From Paramacrobiotus metropolitanus (lineage: Eukaryota; Tardigrada; Eutardigrada; Parachela; Macrobiotidae), in the NCBI RefSeq assembly GCF_019649055.1, contig NW_026570223.1:2914001-2978000 (forward strand): a stretch of DNA of 64,000 nt, written 5' to 3'. The notes under the pieces are model-generated. The model worked only from the letters and a program-made list of their open reading frames with translations. It was not told where the DNA came from and ran no database searches. How positions within the stretch are numbered: position 1 is the stretch's first letter; each line of letters opens with the position of its first letter. Shown here one piece after another: positions 40,001 to 57,614 of this stretch. A program made the position numbers and the translations under genes.

Positions 40001-43000
40001 ACGATGCCCGGTACGAGAGCAACGGCGTGGACCAATCAGCCGGTGGACGCGAGCCGACCTTTGGTTATAAGGAACCGTCTGGACCGAGTGAACCGCGCTT
40101 CCAGTATAATGAACCTTCTGACCAGTACCGCGAACCGGGATTCGGTTATCGTGAGCCGGTAGGACAGTTTAACCAAGAACCGGCATTTGGTTACCGCGAG
40201 CCATCAGGCCCCAGTGAACCACGCTTCCAGTACAACGAACCGGCTGGTCAGTTCAACCGGGAACCGGCGTTCGGCTACCATGAACCGGGCGATCGATACA
40301 ATCAGGATGCATCGGCTGGTGGATCCGAGCCGGCTTTTGGCTATCGTGAACCGAATTTTGGTTACAATGAGCCCAAGTTTGGATACCAGGAACCACAGGG
40401 TGGCCTGATGCCAGAAAGTGGAGCGTTTAACCAGGATATGAGTGGAGGACCAAATGGGCGGGGTTATCCTAACGGAAATGGTCAGGCCGGTGCGCAACAA
40501 GGAGCTGGTGTGAACAGAGGCGTGGCTCAGCAAGGAGGACAAGTTGTCAACGGTCCGAATGCAGTTGTAGCGAATGCGCAGGCAAATGGTCAGTTTTCCG
40601 GTGGCAATGTTGCAACTAATGCAGGAGGTGGTCAGGGCAAGATTGTGGGAAATGCCAATGCCGCCAGTATCCCTGGGAAGTCGAATAGTGGTGGAAATAA
40701 CGCAGCTAAATCAACATCGAATGCAGCTGGAAATGGTCAGATTCAAGGTGCTGTCAGTACCGGCAGTAATGGCAATGCGGCGAGTATTCCTGGAAAGAGT
40801 GGTAATGGGGTTAAAGCCGGTGGGTCAGCTACAGCCGGGAGCGCTAGTGGTAGCGGTAGCGGCAATGGAGGCACATCAAGCATGTCTACCAAAAACACTG
40901 GCAACGCTAATAATGGTGCCATGGCGTCTGGTGGTGCATTGCAGTCTGGCGCCGCTGATACATCAAGAAAATCCAAAGGCTCGAACCAAAATAACAATAA
41001 AGCAGCATCCAAGACATCGCAGACGAGCGACGATAATAACAGCGATATTGATGAGGGATCTGACGATGACACTACAACCGTAAGAACCACCAAGAAAGCG
41101 AATGCACCTTCCGGTCAAACGCAGACTGGTGGGCAGACCGGAGGACGCGTAGCATCCAGCCTACCATCTACGGGAAGCAACCAGGGATCGCGTGATGGAC
41201 AGGGCAAAAAATCAGACCAAGCAGCGGGTGGATCATCGACAGACAGTGCGGCTGGTGGCGCCGCGAAAGGTCAATCAGGAGCGACTTCCGGTCAGCGAGA
41301 TCAGCAGAAACGCAAATTCGATGATGGGGACGAAGGAAACAACGTAAGAAAATTATTCTACGTCGTTGTTTGTACCAGTTTTGATCTTTTTTTATTGAAA
41401 TCTGTTAAGCAAAGAAATTATTTGTAATTACCCAATGTTAATTCAAAACGTATTTAATACGAATGCAATTTGTAATAGTTGGTAACGTTTTTGTATGGCC
41501 ACAGAATTTACCAGCTCCGGTTATCTCCGAAGTGCAGAAACCTAAATCCAGCGGTACCGCTCAGAAGGCTGATGATAATAACGATGCCCTGGACACATCA
41601 GACGGCGCCTACATCGAGAATATTATCATCATCCAGAATGACCCACTGGTACAGGAAGTGTGGGACGCCGCCCGCGCTATCCGCTGTGAGTGGCGGTCTA
41701 ACTACAAGAAGACCGTCTTCACGAAGGAACGCATTGCCCTGACCGAAGTGCAAACGATGCGGTTTGCCGGTGACGACATTGAAGTCTGGATGGAGATTCA
41801 GGCCGGCAAAGGTCCCTGGGCGGATCCTGTTAGCAACATTGTGCCAATTGGTGCGTAGACGGTGTTAACTGTCTGTGCCGTTTTTCGTATAAGTTACCCC
41901 GTTCTGTGAGGTTACGCTTTAACAGCTTGTACAATGTCATCATAACCATATTGTGTGCTGTTTCTGCCTGCAGGCCACACCATGACGTTATTAATTGGTG
42001 CCAATGATCCTAAGCATGAGTTTGATCTGCGGATTGGTCGGTGTTTGGCGCACGATGGCGGTAAAAGTCAGATTGATCTTACGGACGACAACGGCTGCGT
42101 ACTGCGTGACCGCATTATGAGCAAATTTGACAAGGCCAAAGACTGGGGTGCCGAGCACGCCACCATTGCCTTTGCCCATTTTAGTGCCTTTAAATTCCCC
42201 GAGACCACCAAGGTGTTTATTGAATGCGATGTGGAAGTGTGCAAACGGGGATGCACGGAAATGTGCTCAACAAAAGCCGCAACCGGCAAAAGCTCTGAGG
42301 TACGCATAAATTATTATCAACAAGAACACGAGTTGTAATTTCCCAAATGCATGTACAGCACCAGTTCACTTATCTTGCTATATATACTGTATCACAAAAT
42401 GTGAAAATTAACGATGTATGTTACCGACGATGATAAACTGACGAGATAACTGTATTTATAGCATATTAAGGTTTCTAATTTGTTTGAAATCAAACCGAAT
42501 TCCTGAGCGTTCACTGAGGCTTACAATTAAAATAAAGGTCACGCTTATGCGCGCGATAAATTTAATGCGCATAATGTTTTGGTAAATCAAACACACCCTT
42601 GAACCATTTGTTACGAAACTATCTAAATATATTGAATTCAAAACATTTTTACATACTTTAGTCAGATAGCCGTTAGTGTGATATTTCGCTTCCTTTTAAG
42701 TCTGTAACGTTCAGTGTTGTTAACTGCAAGTAGAGTGCAATAAAATCTGTCTGCAGAGCCGCCGCATATCAATTGGATCTGGAGGTAGTTCCGCTTCCGG
42801 TGCAACTAATTCACAGGTACGTGTCGCCAAATGCGAACTCACAATCATATTGCGTTTTCGAACAGCGCAGAAATAACTGAACTTTTGTTTCCAGAGCGCC
42901 GTTTCTTCATCAGCCATCTCCGGAGCTAAACAACGCCAGCGTCGCAGCGTGAAAACCGACAAAGACACACTCTCCGTCCGCAATCATTACGAAGCCGTTT

Positions 43001-43218
43001 CGCCCGCCGACTTATCCTTCAACATCGACATCAATGTCCCCTTTCAGAATGGCACCATAGTGTACGCAGGAATTAAGCAGAACACGGATCAGTTCTGTAT
43101 GTCCCGCGGCGGATTCGGTGTGGGTCTGGGCATACTGCTGACAGCCATCATTGTGACCTCCATCTTATCGGTGTGTCTGTGCGTGCGGTATCGCAATCAG
43201 AAACCGCTCTTCATGTAA
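34061..43218 (+). CDS. Giant ZP-domain (cuticlin-type) apical matrix protein with a 1.3-kb-residue insertion
   Basis: Exons 34061-34102 (signal peptide, inferred), 37234-41343, 41505-41850, 41974-42299, 42757-42816 and 42895-43218, phases 0,0,1,0,0; 1,735 residues. Exon 1 gives MILRFLLTFPLLIQ and is the least certain. ZP-N begins with IQSINVNCEEDGMGV and GQCGT, then about 1,330 low-complexity residues intervene before ZP-N resumes (IIIIQNDPLVQEVWDAARAI, RCEW). ZP-C follows, with RCLAHDG, NGCVLRD and ECDVEVCKRGC. Next come a furin-type site (KQRQRRS), a transmembrane helix (LGILLTAIIVTSILSVCLCV) and a short tail. The insertion holds a furin-like KRQRR, Pro/Gln/Met repeats (MPQMPQQPQ), Thr-rich mucin-like blocks with acidic breaks, FGYxEP decapeptide repeats and a Gly/Asn/Ser/Ala-rich end. 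ZP modules polymerise after cleavage into cuticle or other apical matrix. Confidence 0.88.
34103..37233. other. Inferred 3.1 kb first intron of the ZP gene
   Basis: Starts with a weak donor (GTAGCT) and ends TTTTTCTCGCAG. It holds short open frames (34810-35152, 35856-36248) without family features and a GT-rich run at 36056-36077. If the signal-peptide exon is wrong, part of this is intergenic. Confidence 0.35.
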
Positions 43219-44330
43219 ATTATTTCCTTCCTCCGACCGGTAAATCTGCACTGGATTGATTTTGGATAATGACCTTTGGCCACGATTGGGATTGTTGTTC
43301 TTGATATGGTTTTTTTGGTTCATTAATTTGTGTAAAATTTTGCCCTGGTTCCTCTCTGTGTCGTTGTCAAATAACAGGAATCTGGGTGAGATGGCTGTTG
43401 GCACTGTTACTGTATAATGATTTGTTTTATTTTGGCGTTTGGTTATTCTCTGTACCGCGATTTGTGATGCTGGTCATCCCTATTGTGTACGGTCATTTTT
43501 CGTTATGTTCCATATTGTGAAGTTTTTTTCTCTGCGAAATGAATTTCTGTTAATGCCGCCAATCGGTCAGTTTGATGGTCGAGCCTCACAGTTTATCCGC
43601 CCACAATGACAGCGGGCGTTTCGCTGTGATTTAAATCCATCCAAAACAGGCAATCCAGTCAAAACTTAAACGTGTCTCTGTAGAGTAGCAACCATAACGT
43701 TAATGAATGCTTGATGCTGGTTTTTATAATTGTATTTCCAGTAAGTATGGCATTAATAATATCGCGCTCAGAAAAATCAGTTTTACCTTTTTTTACTGTA
43801 TGAGCTAGCTAGATATATACAAACGTCTAATAACATGCCGATGTATGCAGGAAGTTACAAAACAAAACGTACCTCTTTAATTTGGAAATTTTTGGTGCTC
43901 ATACATAGTGCTTGGTGCTCATAGTATTTTTGGTGCTTCTTTGTGCTCAATTTGTGTCAATTTTTGATGCTCATAGCATTTTGGGGGCTTATTTGTTTAA
44001 ACAAAGCCTTACTCAAGGGGGCATTATGTATCACATACAAAAATATAGACGTGTATGTATGCCTCTTTGTATGTAAAACCCCGTGAGTAAGGTTGTAGTC
44101 TTAACAATGCGTTGACACCACGAATATACTTTTAATCATTCAATATATTTTCTGCAGGTTCCCTGTTTTAATACAGTACTGAAAGTTATACTGGGTGTTA
44201 TTAAACCTGAATTAGTCTGGGTAAACCTGGAAAACAGCAGGAAATCTAAGTGCAGGGTACGAGTGAACCATTTATCAGAATCCGGATTAAAAAAAATAAT
44301 CATACCAGTCTGCACCCGGTTGCAAGCAGA
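43219..44330. other. Intergenic stretch after the ZP gene
   Basis: 3'UTR-like T-rich DNA, then a degenerate repeat of TGGTGCTCATAG-like words at about 43890-43990 and an inverted pair around TACTCA...GGGG (43990-44095). No gene seen before the ATG at 44331. Confidence 0.35.
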
Positions 44331-46827
44331 ATGGAAGATATTCTGTTGACTCCAGAAAGCTCTGACGATCTCAACGCGGTTGACACTCCGTAAGTGTACT
44401 GTACATGTGTAGGTTTGGCAGTAGATAAACAGCCCTCGCACGAACTATGATTGTTGTTTCAGAAAAGCAAATGGACGTAAAACAATTGAAGAGTTGGTTT
44501 TCGAAGTTTTCAATGTGAAGAAAAGGTGTGAGCAATAAAATAAATACAGATCACAATTCACAGCGGACCAGGTGTTTGTAACAAACCCTGTACAATACAG
44601 TACTTGCAACAATTTGATCATATTATTCATATACATATTTACAAGCGTCGTTTTATATATAGATTTAGACAGTCGATGTGTTTTGCGTATGACACCAAAT
44701 GATACCCAAATCATAATGCTAATTAGGTGTTTTATTATTATTAAGTGCAGAGAGAAACGAAAATCTTCCGTAAGACGTCAAAGTGTTGCGGAGAAGGATA
44801 TTGCAGAGACACCTACTAAAACAGATAATGTCAAAAAGGTCACCATCGTTGAGCCGATTGTCCAGCAACAACAGCGGCGTCGAACCACACGACAGGCAAA
44901 TGCCGAGGATATATCGAAAGGAAATGAAGCGGTGGCTGATCTTGAAAATGGGATCCAGAGGGAAGCAAAACACCGGAAGATCTCGTTAAGTAGACGGGAT
45001 TCTAAAGAATCTATCACAACTGCAGGACTCGGCAGAAAAAAAAGCAGTTCTCTGACCTTACCAAAGTTAACAAAGCAGTTCCGTCTTATGGCAGAGTTTA
45101 CTAATCGCAAGCTTAGTGAAACTGTTGGTGCTAATTCACCAGAAGCAGTCGCGAAAGGCCATGCTATCGAAATTAGGCAAACCGAAAAAATGCAAACAAA
45201 ACGGACATCTGATAGTAAACAAAACGAGAAATATTCCTTCAGCCAAATTCAAGCGGATAAATTATTGCGTCAATTGCGCGACTCACGAACCGATTTTCGG
45301 GAACTTCCATCGGAATGGATAAAAAATGTGCGATCAGACGATCTGTTTGATGTAAACGCTGAAGAGTGGGCGGAAATGGTAACTGCAGGGAACGATATTC
45401 CCTCATCCGATCCGGTAGATAACAAATACGCGAACGAAACGGAGCAAAATGCTGTCCTGTCAGATAAAAATGGGACCGAAATATTAGTAAAAATTGGAAG
45501 GAATGACGCACTGCCGGTTGTCACCGCACCGCAAAATCAAACTGCAGAAAAATCCCATCTTGATGTTCAGATCTCGGCGGCATCTGGCAGTTTAGAGAAA
45601 GTATTAGCCAATCCGAGCGCAGACACCATCACCAGTTGGACAACGGTCTCGTCGTTGTCGTCTGTGGGCAGCGGACGATTCGAAGAGGATATCAACAACG
45701 CAGGCGCTAATAAGAATTTTCCCATCAATTCAAACAACTCGCGCGAAGAAATAATGTACCAAACACCATCAGGTCGAGTAACGGATGCCAGGCAAATTTA
45801 TCAAAATTCTGTTGATCGCAATGATATAGATAACAGCCAGAACACCACTAAAGTACAGAAAGCAAAAGCGAATTTGGAGGAACCAGTTACGACTCTCGCA
45901 AATATCTCTACACAACAGTCTAGATCCGAACGGATTGAGAAGATGGAAAATATCCTGCAGGGTGTCAATCCGGATACCATCGATGAACTGCATGAAGTGT
46001 TTCTGCCGCTATTGCGCGATAATCCCACACGGCAATTAGACTGCGTAGCGTACTATGAATCCGAAGCCGACACATTATCATGCTGCTCGGAAAAGGTCAC
46101 TGTTCGCGGTGAAGAGGCTATGGAGCAGCGGGCTTGGGAGATTCAGATGCCGGAGATTTTCGAGATGATCCGGTTAAACGCTGGCCACGTGTCCGAGTAC
46201 GCGTTGCTCAATCGTAATACTTTGCGCGCAGTGGCCATCAGTAGAAATCTCAAAGCTAGCAAAGCGGAGCTGGTGCGTCTTATGCGTTGTTTAACGCAGC
46301 TGATGGAGGCTCCGCGGTACTTGGGAAAGGTCGTGGAAAGTTCGCGCGACATACTAGTCCCGTTTGGGAATAAACTGTACAAAATAACGCAACTGGATCC
46401 GATGTTTGCTTTTGGCAGAACATTCGCACAGGATTACGAGGGATTTGTCGCAAGACCGGTACTGGGTTTTTTCATTGTAGTCTTTTACGCCACGAATTCG
46501 TTTGTCGGGGTGGCATCAGATATCGTCTGTAGTTTAGTGGATTACATTACTTTCTGTGTTTTTGGATGTTTACCGGAATACGAAGACGGCTTCGACATGG
46601 TCACTACCGCTCTTGATGATGAACACTGGCGTAATCATAAGGAAGACCACGAGAGTGAAGCGTACAGATCCCGGCAACAAGACAACAAGTTCAAGTGCTC
46701 TAGTCGGCCTTCTGCCGACTATGACGAATGCGACAGTAGGAATTCCTCCACTGATGACTTGTCTGAATGGAGAAGATGTAATAACAGCGGCTGCAGCGGT
46801 AATTGTGCTTTCCATTGGTTGCATTAA
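44331..46827 (+). CDS. Unrecognised 732-residue protein with conserved-looking C-terminal third
   Basis: Exons 44331-44389, 44463-44525 and 44751-46827, each joined in phase 2. I do not recognise the family. The N-terminus is acidic (MEDILLTPESSDD), followed by a basic Ser-rich region (KREKRKSSVRRQS) with possible phosphorylation sites and a long polar, probably disordered stretch. From about residue 440 the sequence becomes compact and probably folded: CVAYYESEADTLSCC, a helix-rich part (MPEIFEMIRLNAGHVSEYAL), then a long hydrophobic segment (VLGFFIVVFYATNSFVGVAS, continuing to CVFGCLPEYEDGF) that could be a membrane hairpin. The tail is Cys/Ser/Asp-rich. The upstream Met-initiated extension of exon 3 (from 44572) is intronic. 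Function unknown. Confidence 0.75.
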
Positions 46828-47956
46828 ACCCATAGGAAACGAATATACCAATAAGTTACTGTATTAGGCATGAAAATACGAAGGCGCTCATAGTCCTCTT
46901 CTAAAATGTTATCGTCCTCCCTTTTTACGAGCGCGCTCATAGTCTTCCCTTTCTACGAGCAAGAATTAATACACACGTAACACCACGAAGTTTAAGTTGT
47001 GCCATCTGTATTTATTTATACATACAAAAGGTACAATACAAATCCTAATTTTTGTCTTTTTTCTTCAGATCTTAAAATCTGCACAGATGACTTAATGTTT
47101 ATGAATATCAACCTCATAAAATGGCTGCATTTGTGTTATACTGTTATCTTCAAAAATCACATATGAATGTTAATAATACTTAGTTATACATTGCTGCTGA
47201 TTGCGATAAATACCACAATGATAGACCGAAATGAAGTCTGAGTTTCAACAACGTGTGCGGAGCTAATGCTGGATGGATTGTAAAAAGATTTTGTTATAAA
47301 GTGTATATAAAATGATAACAAAGATTTAAACAATGCAGTAAGCTTCAACAAGTGATCCCCGTTTCATCCAATGCTCTCCTATTTTGCAATTTCCGGGTCA
47401 ACAGTAACACTTAACAATAAACTCACTCTTTGTGCATAGTGTGAGTTTACATAATCTGACGCAGCTGCCAGCTCAATGCCTCAAATCTTATCCAGTTCGG
47501 CTGTCTGCATTTACGCTGTGTTGGCTTTTTGATGTGGCATGAGTCGGCGAGCGGAAAATGTGGCAGGATGGATAGACTGTTTCTTTTCACACTTTAAAGT
47601 CTAAAGATCGTTTTGGCTTTTTGATCGGTTCTTTTAAACTGTACCATTCCCGTTCCTGAAAAGTGTTTATTAATAATTATTACCTGATGGATTCCGTTCG
47701 TGCTTGAACGACGAACCTCCGGAAAGCCACCGACCTGACTACGTCATTGTGCCATTTTCAATTTTTGTTCATATGAGTAAAGTTTTTATAATCATGGATT
47801 GATTTACGACTGGGAGGATTTTCATTGTTAATGGGTTGTTCTGGATATTGTTTGTAATATCACGATAATGTTTTTGCCACCTGTGATTGCTCCAGGCTAG
47901 TTCGCTGGTATTATCTTTTATTCTTCCTGCGTGCGTGCGTGATCCGCTTCCAGAAA
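46828..47956. other. Intergenic stretch before GALNT1
   Basis: Two copies of a GCGCTCATAGTC...TTTCTACGAGC-like segment at about 46882-46965 follow the stop. The rest is AT-rich 3'UTR-like and promoter DNA. No gene seen. Confidence 0.35.
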
Positions 47957-50900
47957 ATGCTCAACACGAAATTACGTGTTCATACCATTAAAATTGTGAT
48001 TATTACGTCGGTAGTATGGTGCCTGTTCGGTTCGGCCATATTCGTATATTTTTCTGATCTGTGTGAAAGCGGATCTGACTCCGCGCTGGAAACAGCAGTC
48101 GGAGGTACCATTTCCTAATAAATTGTTCATTAAGTCCGCTGTAAGTGCTTTGGCCAGTTTAAATGACTCTTTCCAGATACCCTTCAAAAAAGATCAATAG
48201 GAGATAATTTAATTTCGGGAAAAAAGGAATCTCTTGATGTGAAGCCGAAAAAGGGTAGGCGGCAGGCCACCAAGAAGCCTGGAATCGTTCGTAGGATCTT
48301 GAATAATGGTAAGTCAGCAGGAAATTGTGTGGCAGCGGCAGGTGAACGTCTTCCGCCGCAGGCTGTGTGTGAAGGGGCTGTTCCGTTGATATAACTCTCT
48401 GCACCGTTCAGCCGGGTAATTATAGGATACCATGCGAAGTCAGCATCCGTAAAAGAACCAAAACGAGCGATTTGTTTGTTGTCGAATTGACTTATTTTGT
48501 CCCACAGTTTATCGACTGTAAATTTCCCATAACTCAAAAGTTTTGGCATATCACGTATGTTGCACTAGTAGTACTAGTCAATAAACTGGCTGACTAGATA
48601 ACTAATTATAGTTAATTATTACGGGTATCGGTTTGCCGTTAGATTTGAATTTAAATTTTTTTAGGAATATTACACCGTGTTAAATTCCACTTCTGTACCA
48701 TTTAGGTTCATTGCTTGTGTTGTTTTTACAACTCACAGCAGTTTTTCTTTATCGATCAGAAGATCAGTGTCACGCTGTGAGAAAGCATTAATAGCCCGTT
48801 TCGGGACGTTTTAATGGGTTTTTATCCGTTATTCCCACTGATTTATGGTCGATGTTGTTTTTGCAGTGATCCCCTCAAATCCTGATGGACCCGGTGAAAT
48901 GGGTCGCGCAGTCGTCCTGTCCGGTGCAGATGAGCAGCGCGCCAAGGACATGTTTAACATCAACCAGTTCAACTTGTTAGTGAGCGATCGTGTGGCGTTA
49001 AACCGTACCTTGCCGGATGTGCGCATGACACAATGTCGCACTATTGTCTATCCCGCCTTGGAATCCCTACCAAAAGTCTCCGTCGTTATTGTGTTTCACA
49101 ATGAGGCTTGGTCAACGCTGCTGCGCACACTGCACAGCATTATTAACCGGTCGCCCATTGAGCTTATCGAGGAGATTATCATGGTGGATGACAAAAGCGA
49201 GGAGAAATTTGAGCATTTAAAGGAACGTCTAGAGAAGGAGCTGCCGAATTTTGAAGTGCCTGTTAAACTATTTAGAATGCCTTCACGGACAGGACTGATA
49301 CGCGCAAGACTAAAAGGGGCTGCGGAGGCGAAAGGTAAGTACTATCAGTACTCTAGGATTAAAAAATTGGCGAATTATATTTGATTGTGAATTTATCACA
49401 GAAAAACTCTGTAATTGTATTATGATTTTATTGGTTTGATAATTGTTTTTTTTATTTTGACGCTCGTGTGAACCTTCATCAGGCATGCAAGGATGATTGG
49501 ATTTCGAGGTTGCGTAATTCGTTGGTTTTGAAATCTTTGAAGCGTAGTGATTGTTTCCCGTAAATAGCTTATTCAAGAGTGCGTGCACGCATTTTTAAAT
49601 GTGGCAGTTCATGCTGCATCATTAGGGATGTAATCACCTGAAACAAACTCATGGATTGCGTTTCTTGAATACTTCTGGTAAAGAACACGATTGACAGTCT
49701 GGATAACACCCCAAATATAAAAATATAACTAACTATTACCTGACGTGTGGTTGAATTGTCTTTTAACTTTTTTAATAACTGTCGCGATTTGTTCGGCAGA
49801 AAATTTGAAGTACCGCTTGCAGACGGCTGTTTTAATTTTGCAAATCTGTGCACGTACAGTATACATTTCAGTTTACTTTCTTTTGAGTGACTTTTGCTGT
49901 AACTTCTGTACCTGATTTTTGTCACTGTTTTTAGCCAGGTTTAGATTCTCATGCTAGAGTAGATTTTGATCCTAGTATTTAATGGGATACCTGCCTACAT
50001 TTACAATACATATTAATCTGTTCACGGTTTACATTAATACTTATACACTAATTTGTGCTATTTTCGGATATTTTTTACAAAAGGCATGTGAACTATTTAT
50101 CCACATTTGTAGCGAATCTTTAGCGCTTTTTTTGCTGCTTATTAAAGGTAATCTTCAAACTTCCTTTCTTTGCAGGAGAAGTGCTTCTATTCCTTGATGC
50201 CCACATCGAAACAACTGAAGGCTGGTTGGAGCCTTTACTAGCACGGATTGCAGAGGATAAAAAACGCATCGTTTGCCCAATTATTGACGTAATCTCGGAC
50301 GACACTTTCGAGTATATTACAGCCTCCGATATGACATGGGGTGGGTTCAACTGGAAACTCAATTTCCGCTGGTATACGGCACCCAATCGTGAATTGGTGC
50401 GACGCGGTCATGACCGCACACTGCCACTGCAGACGCCGACAATAGCCGGTGGATTGTTTGCTATTAATCGGGACTTCTTTTACGAGCTGGGATCGTATGA
50501 TGAGGGTATGGATGTGTGGGGTGGAGAAAATTTGGAGTTCAGTTTTCGCGCATGGATGTGCGGTGGCATCCTGGAGATCGCAACCTGCTCCCATGTCGGA
50601 CATGTCTTCCGTAAATCCACTCCATACAAATTCCCCGGTGGCACTGCGACGGTAATTAATCATAATAGTCGCCGCGTGGCGGAGGTCTGGATGGATGAGT
50701 ACAAGGACTTCTACTACAGCATGAACCAGAATTCTAAAAGTGTAGCCTTGGGTGATATCTCGGAGCGTCTGGCGCTGAGAAAAAAGCTGAACTGTAAAAG
50801 CTTCCGATGGTACTTAGAAAATATTTATCCAGAAGCTATTGTGCCTCTGGATTATCACAGTATTGGTGAAGTAAGAAATCCTAAAAGCAATCGCTGTCTG

Positions 50901-51493
50901 GACACATTTTCCAAAAAGACCGGTACGTGCAATTTGAAATGTTGTACTCATTGACGGTCAAACGATCACCTTATATCTGTATACTTAAGCGCTCGCAATG
51001 TGTAATTGATAATCTTAGTCTGCATCTTAATTTATTTTGAATATAGAGGAAATTTCTGTAATTTATCATCTTATTGTGTTTCTTAGTTTTATTCGAGCAT
51101 GGATAAATCTCTGTTTTGAATTACTTCTTCATAAGATATGAGATTATTGCAGTTGTAATGCTGATTTTAGGCGAACCGGTCTCGTCAAGTGCGTGCCACG
51201 GTTTTGGTGGTAACCAGGCATGGAGTCATACTGGAAGGGGTGAAATCCAGAACGACGAATTGTGTTTGGATGCCACGACACTGGGTGGTATTATCAAGAT
51301 GACAACCTGTCATCGGAAAAAGGGAAATCAGGAATGGCGGTATATTAGCAGTTCGAAATGGCTGCAGCATGTGCCTACACAGGGCTGTTTAAGTGCCTCA
51401 GTGGATCCCATGAATCCTGATACTCTGCGGTTACAGGACTGCAATGTCTCCGATCCCTTTCTGATGTGGGAATTGGGCGGGTTCAAGGGTTAA
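47957..51493 (+). CDS. GALNT1: Polypeptide N-acetylgalactosaminyltransferase, GALNT1/13 type
   Basis: Exons 47957-48104, 48177-48308, 48867-49334, 50176-50922 and 51171-51493, all phase 1 junctions; 605 residues. Golgi type II membrane enzyme that starts mucin-type O-glycosylation by moving GalNAc from UDP-GalNAc to Ser/Thr. Exon 1 encodes a signal anchor ([20 protein letters not shown]), exon 2 a basic stem, exon 3 the GT-A domain ([20 protein letters not shown]). The metal-binding DxH motif is DAHIE, with Ile where many members have Cys. [11 protein letters not shown] and [13 protein letters not shown] (Gal/GalNAc motif) follow, then a ricin-type lectin domain ([15 protein letters not shown]). 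Similarity runs the whole length of GALNT1/13, including GEMGRAVV and [12 protein letters not shown]. Ser/Thr-rich substrates such as the nearby ZP protein are plausible but not shown. Confidence 0.95.
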
Positions 51494-52310
51494 GAGAGGT
51501 TTTGGGACTCAATTGTTGTAGGTTCTTCCTTCGGTTTTGTACGGTAGTGGAAAATTTCTGTGCAAGTGCATGCTGTGGTTAGATAATCGTCTTCGGTGGT
51601 GTGAAGTACCGAATACTGATTAGTACATACAAAAATACCAGTGATGTTTCTTTGGCTGGAATATACATTCCAAAAGATAAATCTATTGCTTCTTTAAAAG
51701 TTGTTTTTTATTGTCACAAACCATTTTGCAATAAACTGTTGTGCATTCGAAGCGACTGGGTAGAAATAGCCACAGCTTTAGGAAGATGTGAATTATTAAC
51801 ATACTTCGAAACTTTCTTCAAGTTTCTTCTATCTTGATAGTTCGTGACTTCTTTGATTTCCGAACAGTTTACTTAAAATCCACGGCATCGCAGTATTCCT
51901 ACTTGACTGTTGTCAGAGCATATTGCTGTAATTTTTGCATTAGAAGTCAGAACTTAGAACCATATAGGCAGAGAGATGTTTTGCCAGCCGCCCAGGATGG
52001 CATATTCGGTCTAGGCAACCGACTGCCATTAATTGGCGGTTGCACAAAGACGATCATAGGTTCCTGATTTCAGCAGAGGTACCACGTACTTCCGTGAACA
52101 CAGGGCTTAAGTAGAAAACATGTATCCAACTATCCAAGTTAATCGAACGACAGCAAAGACATAAGAAATACAATCGTATAGCAGGAGACTAGGCGTAATT
52201 TTCAAGCTCTGCGATTTTGAGTCAAATTGCTCATAATTTGTTATCCACGTTCTTTTGCGCTTCTTCCCATTATTTTATAATTTTCACTGATTATCTACAA
52301 TGCTATCATA
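51494..52310. other. Intergenic stretch before the chimeric gene
   Basis: GALNT1 3'UTR-like DNA (AATAAA at about 51730), then AT-rich DNA up to the ATG at 52311. Short open frames at 51601-52067 show no family features. Confidence 0.4.

Positions 52311-57614
<5,304 letters not shown>

Noticed and set aside
37240-41093. Many long open frames on the opposite strand and in other frames of the ZP exon (for example 37954-38934 and 38219-39067 on -)
   Set aside because: Shadow frames of a long, biased, repetitive coding exon; they lack start context, family features and splice logic.
44572-44750. N-terminal extension of the orphan gene's main exon from the first ATG
   Set aside because: AT-rich and hydrophobic, and it ends at a good acceptor (GTGCAG). 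Two upstream exons with matching phase give a better N-terminus.
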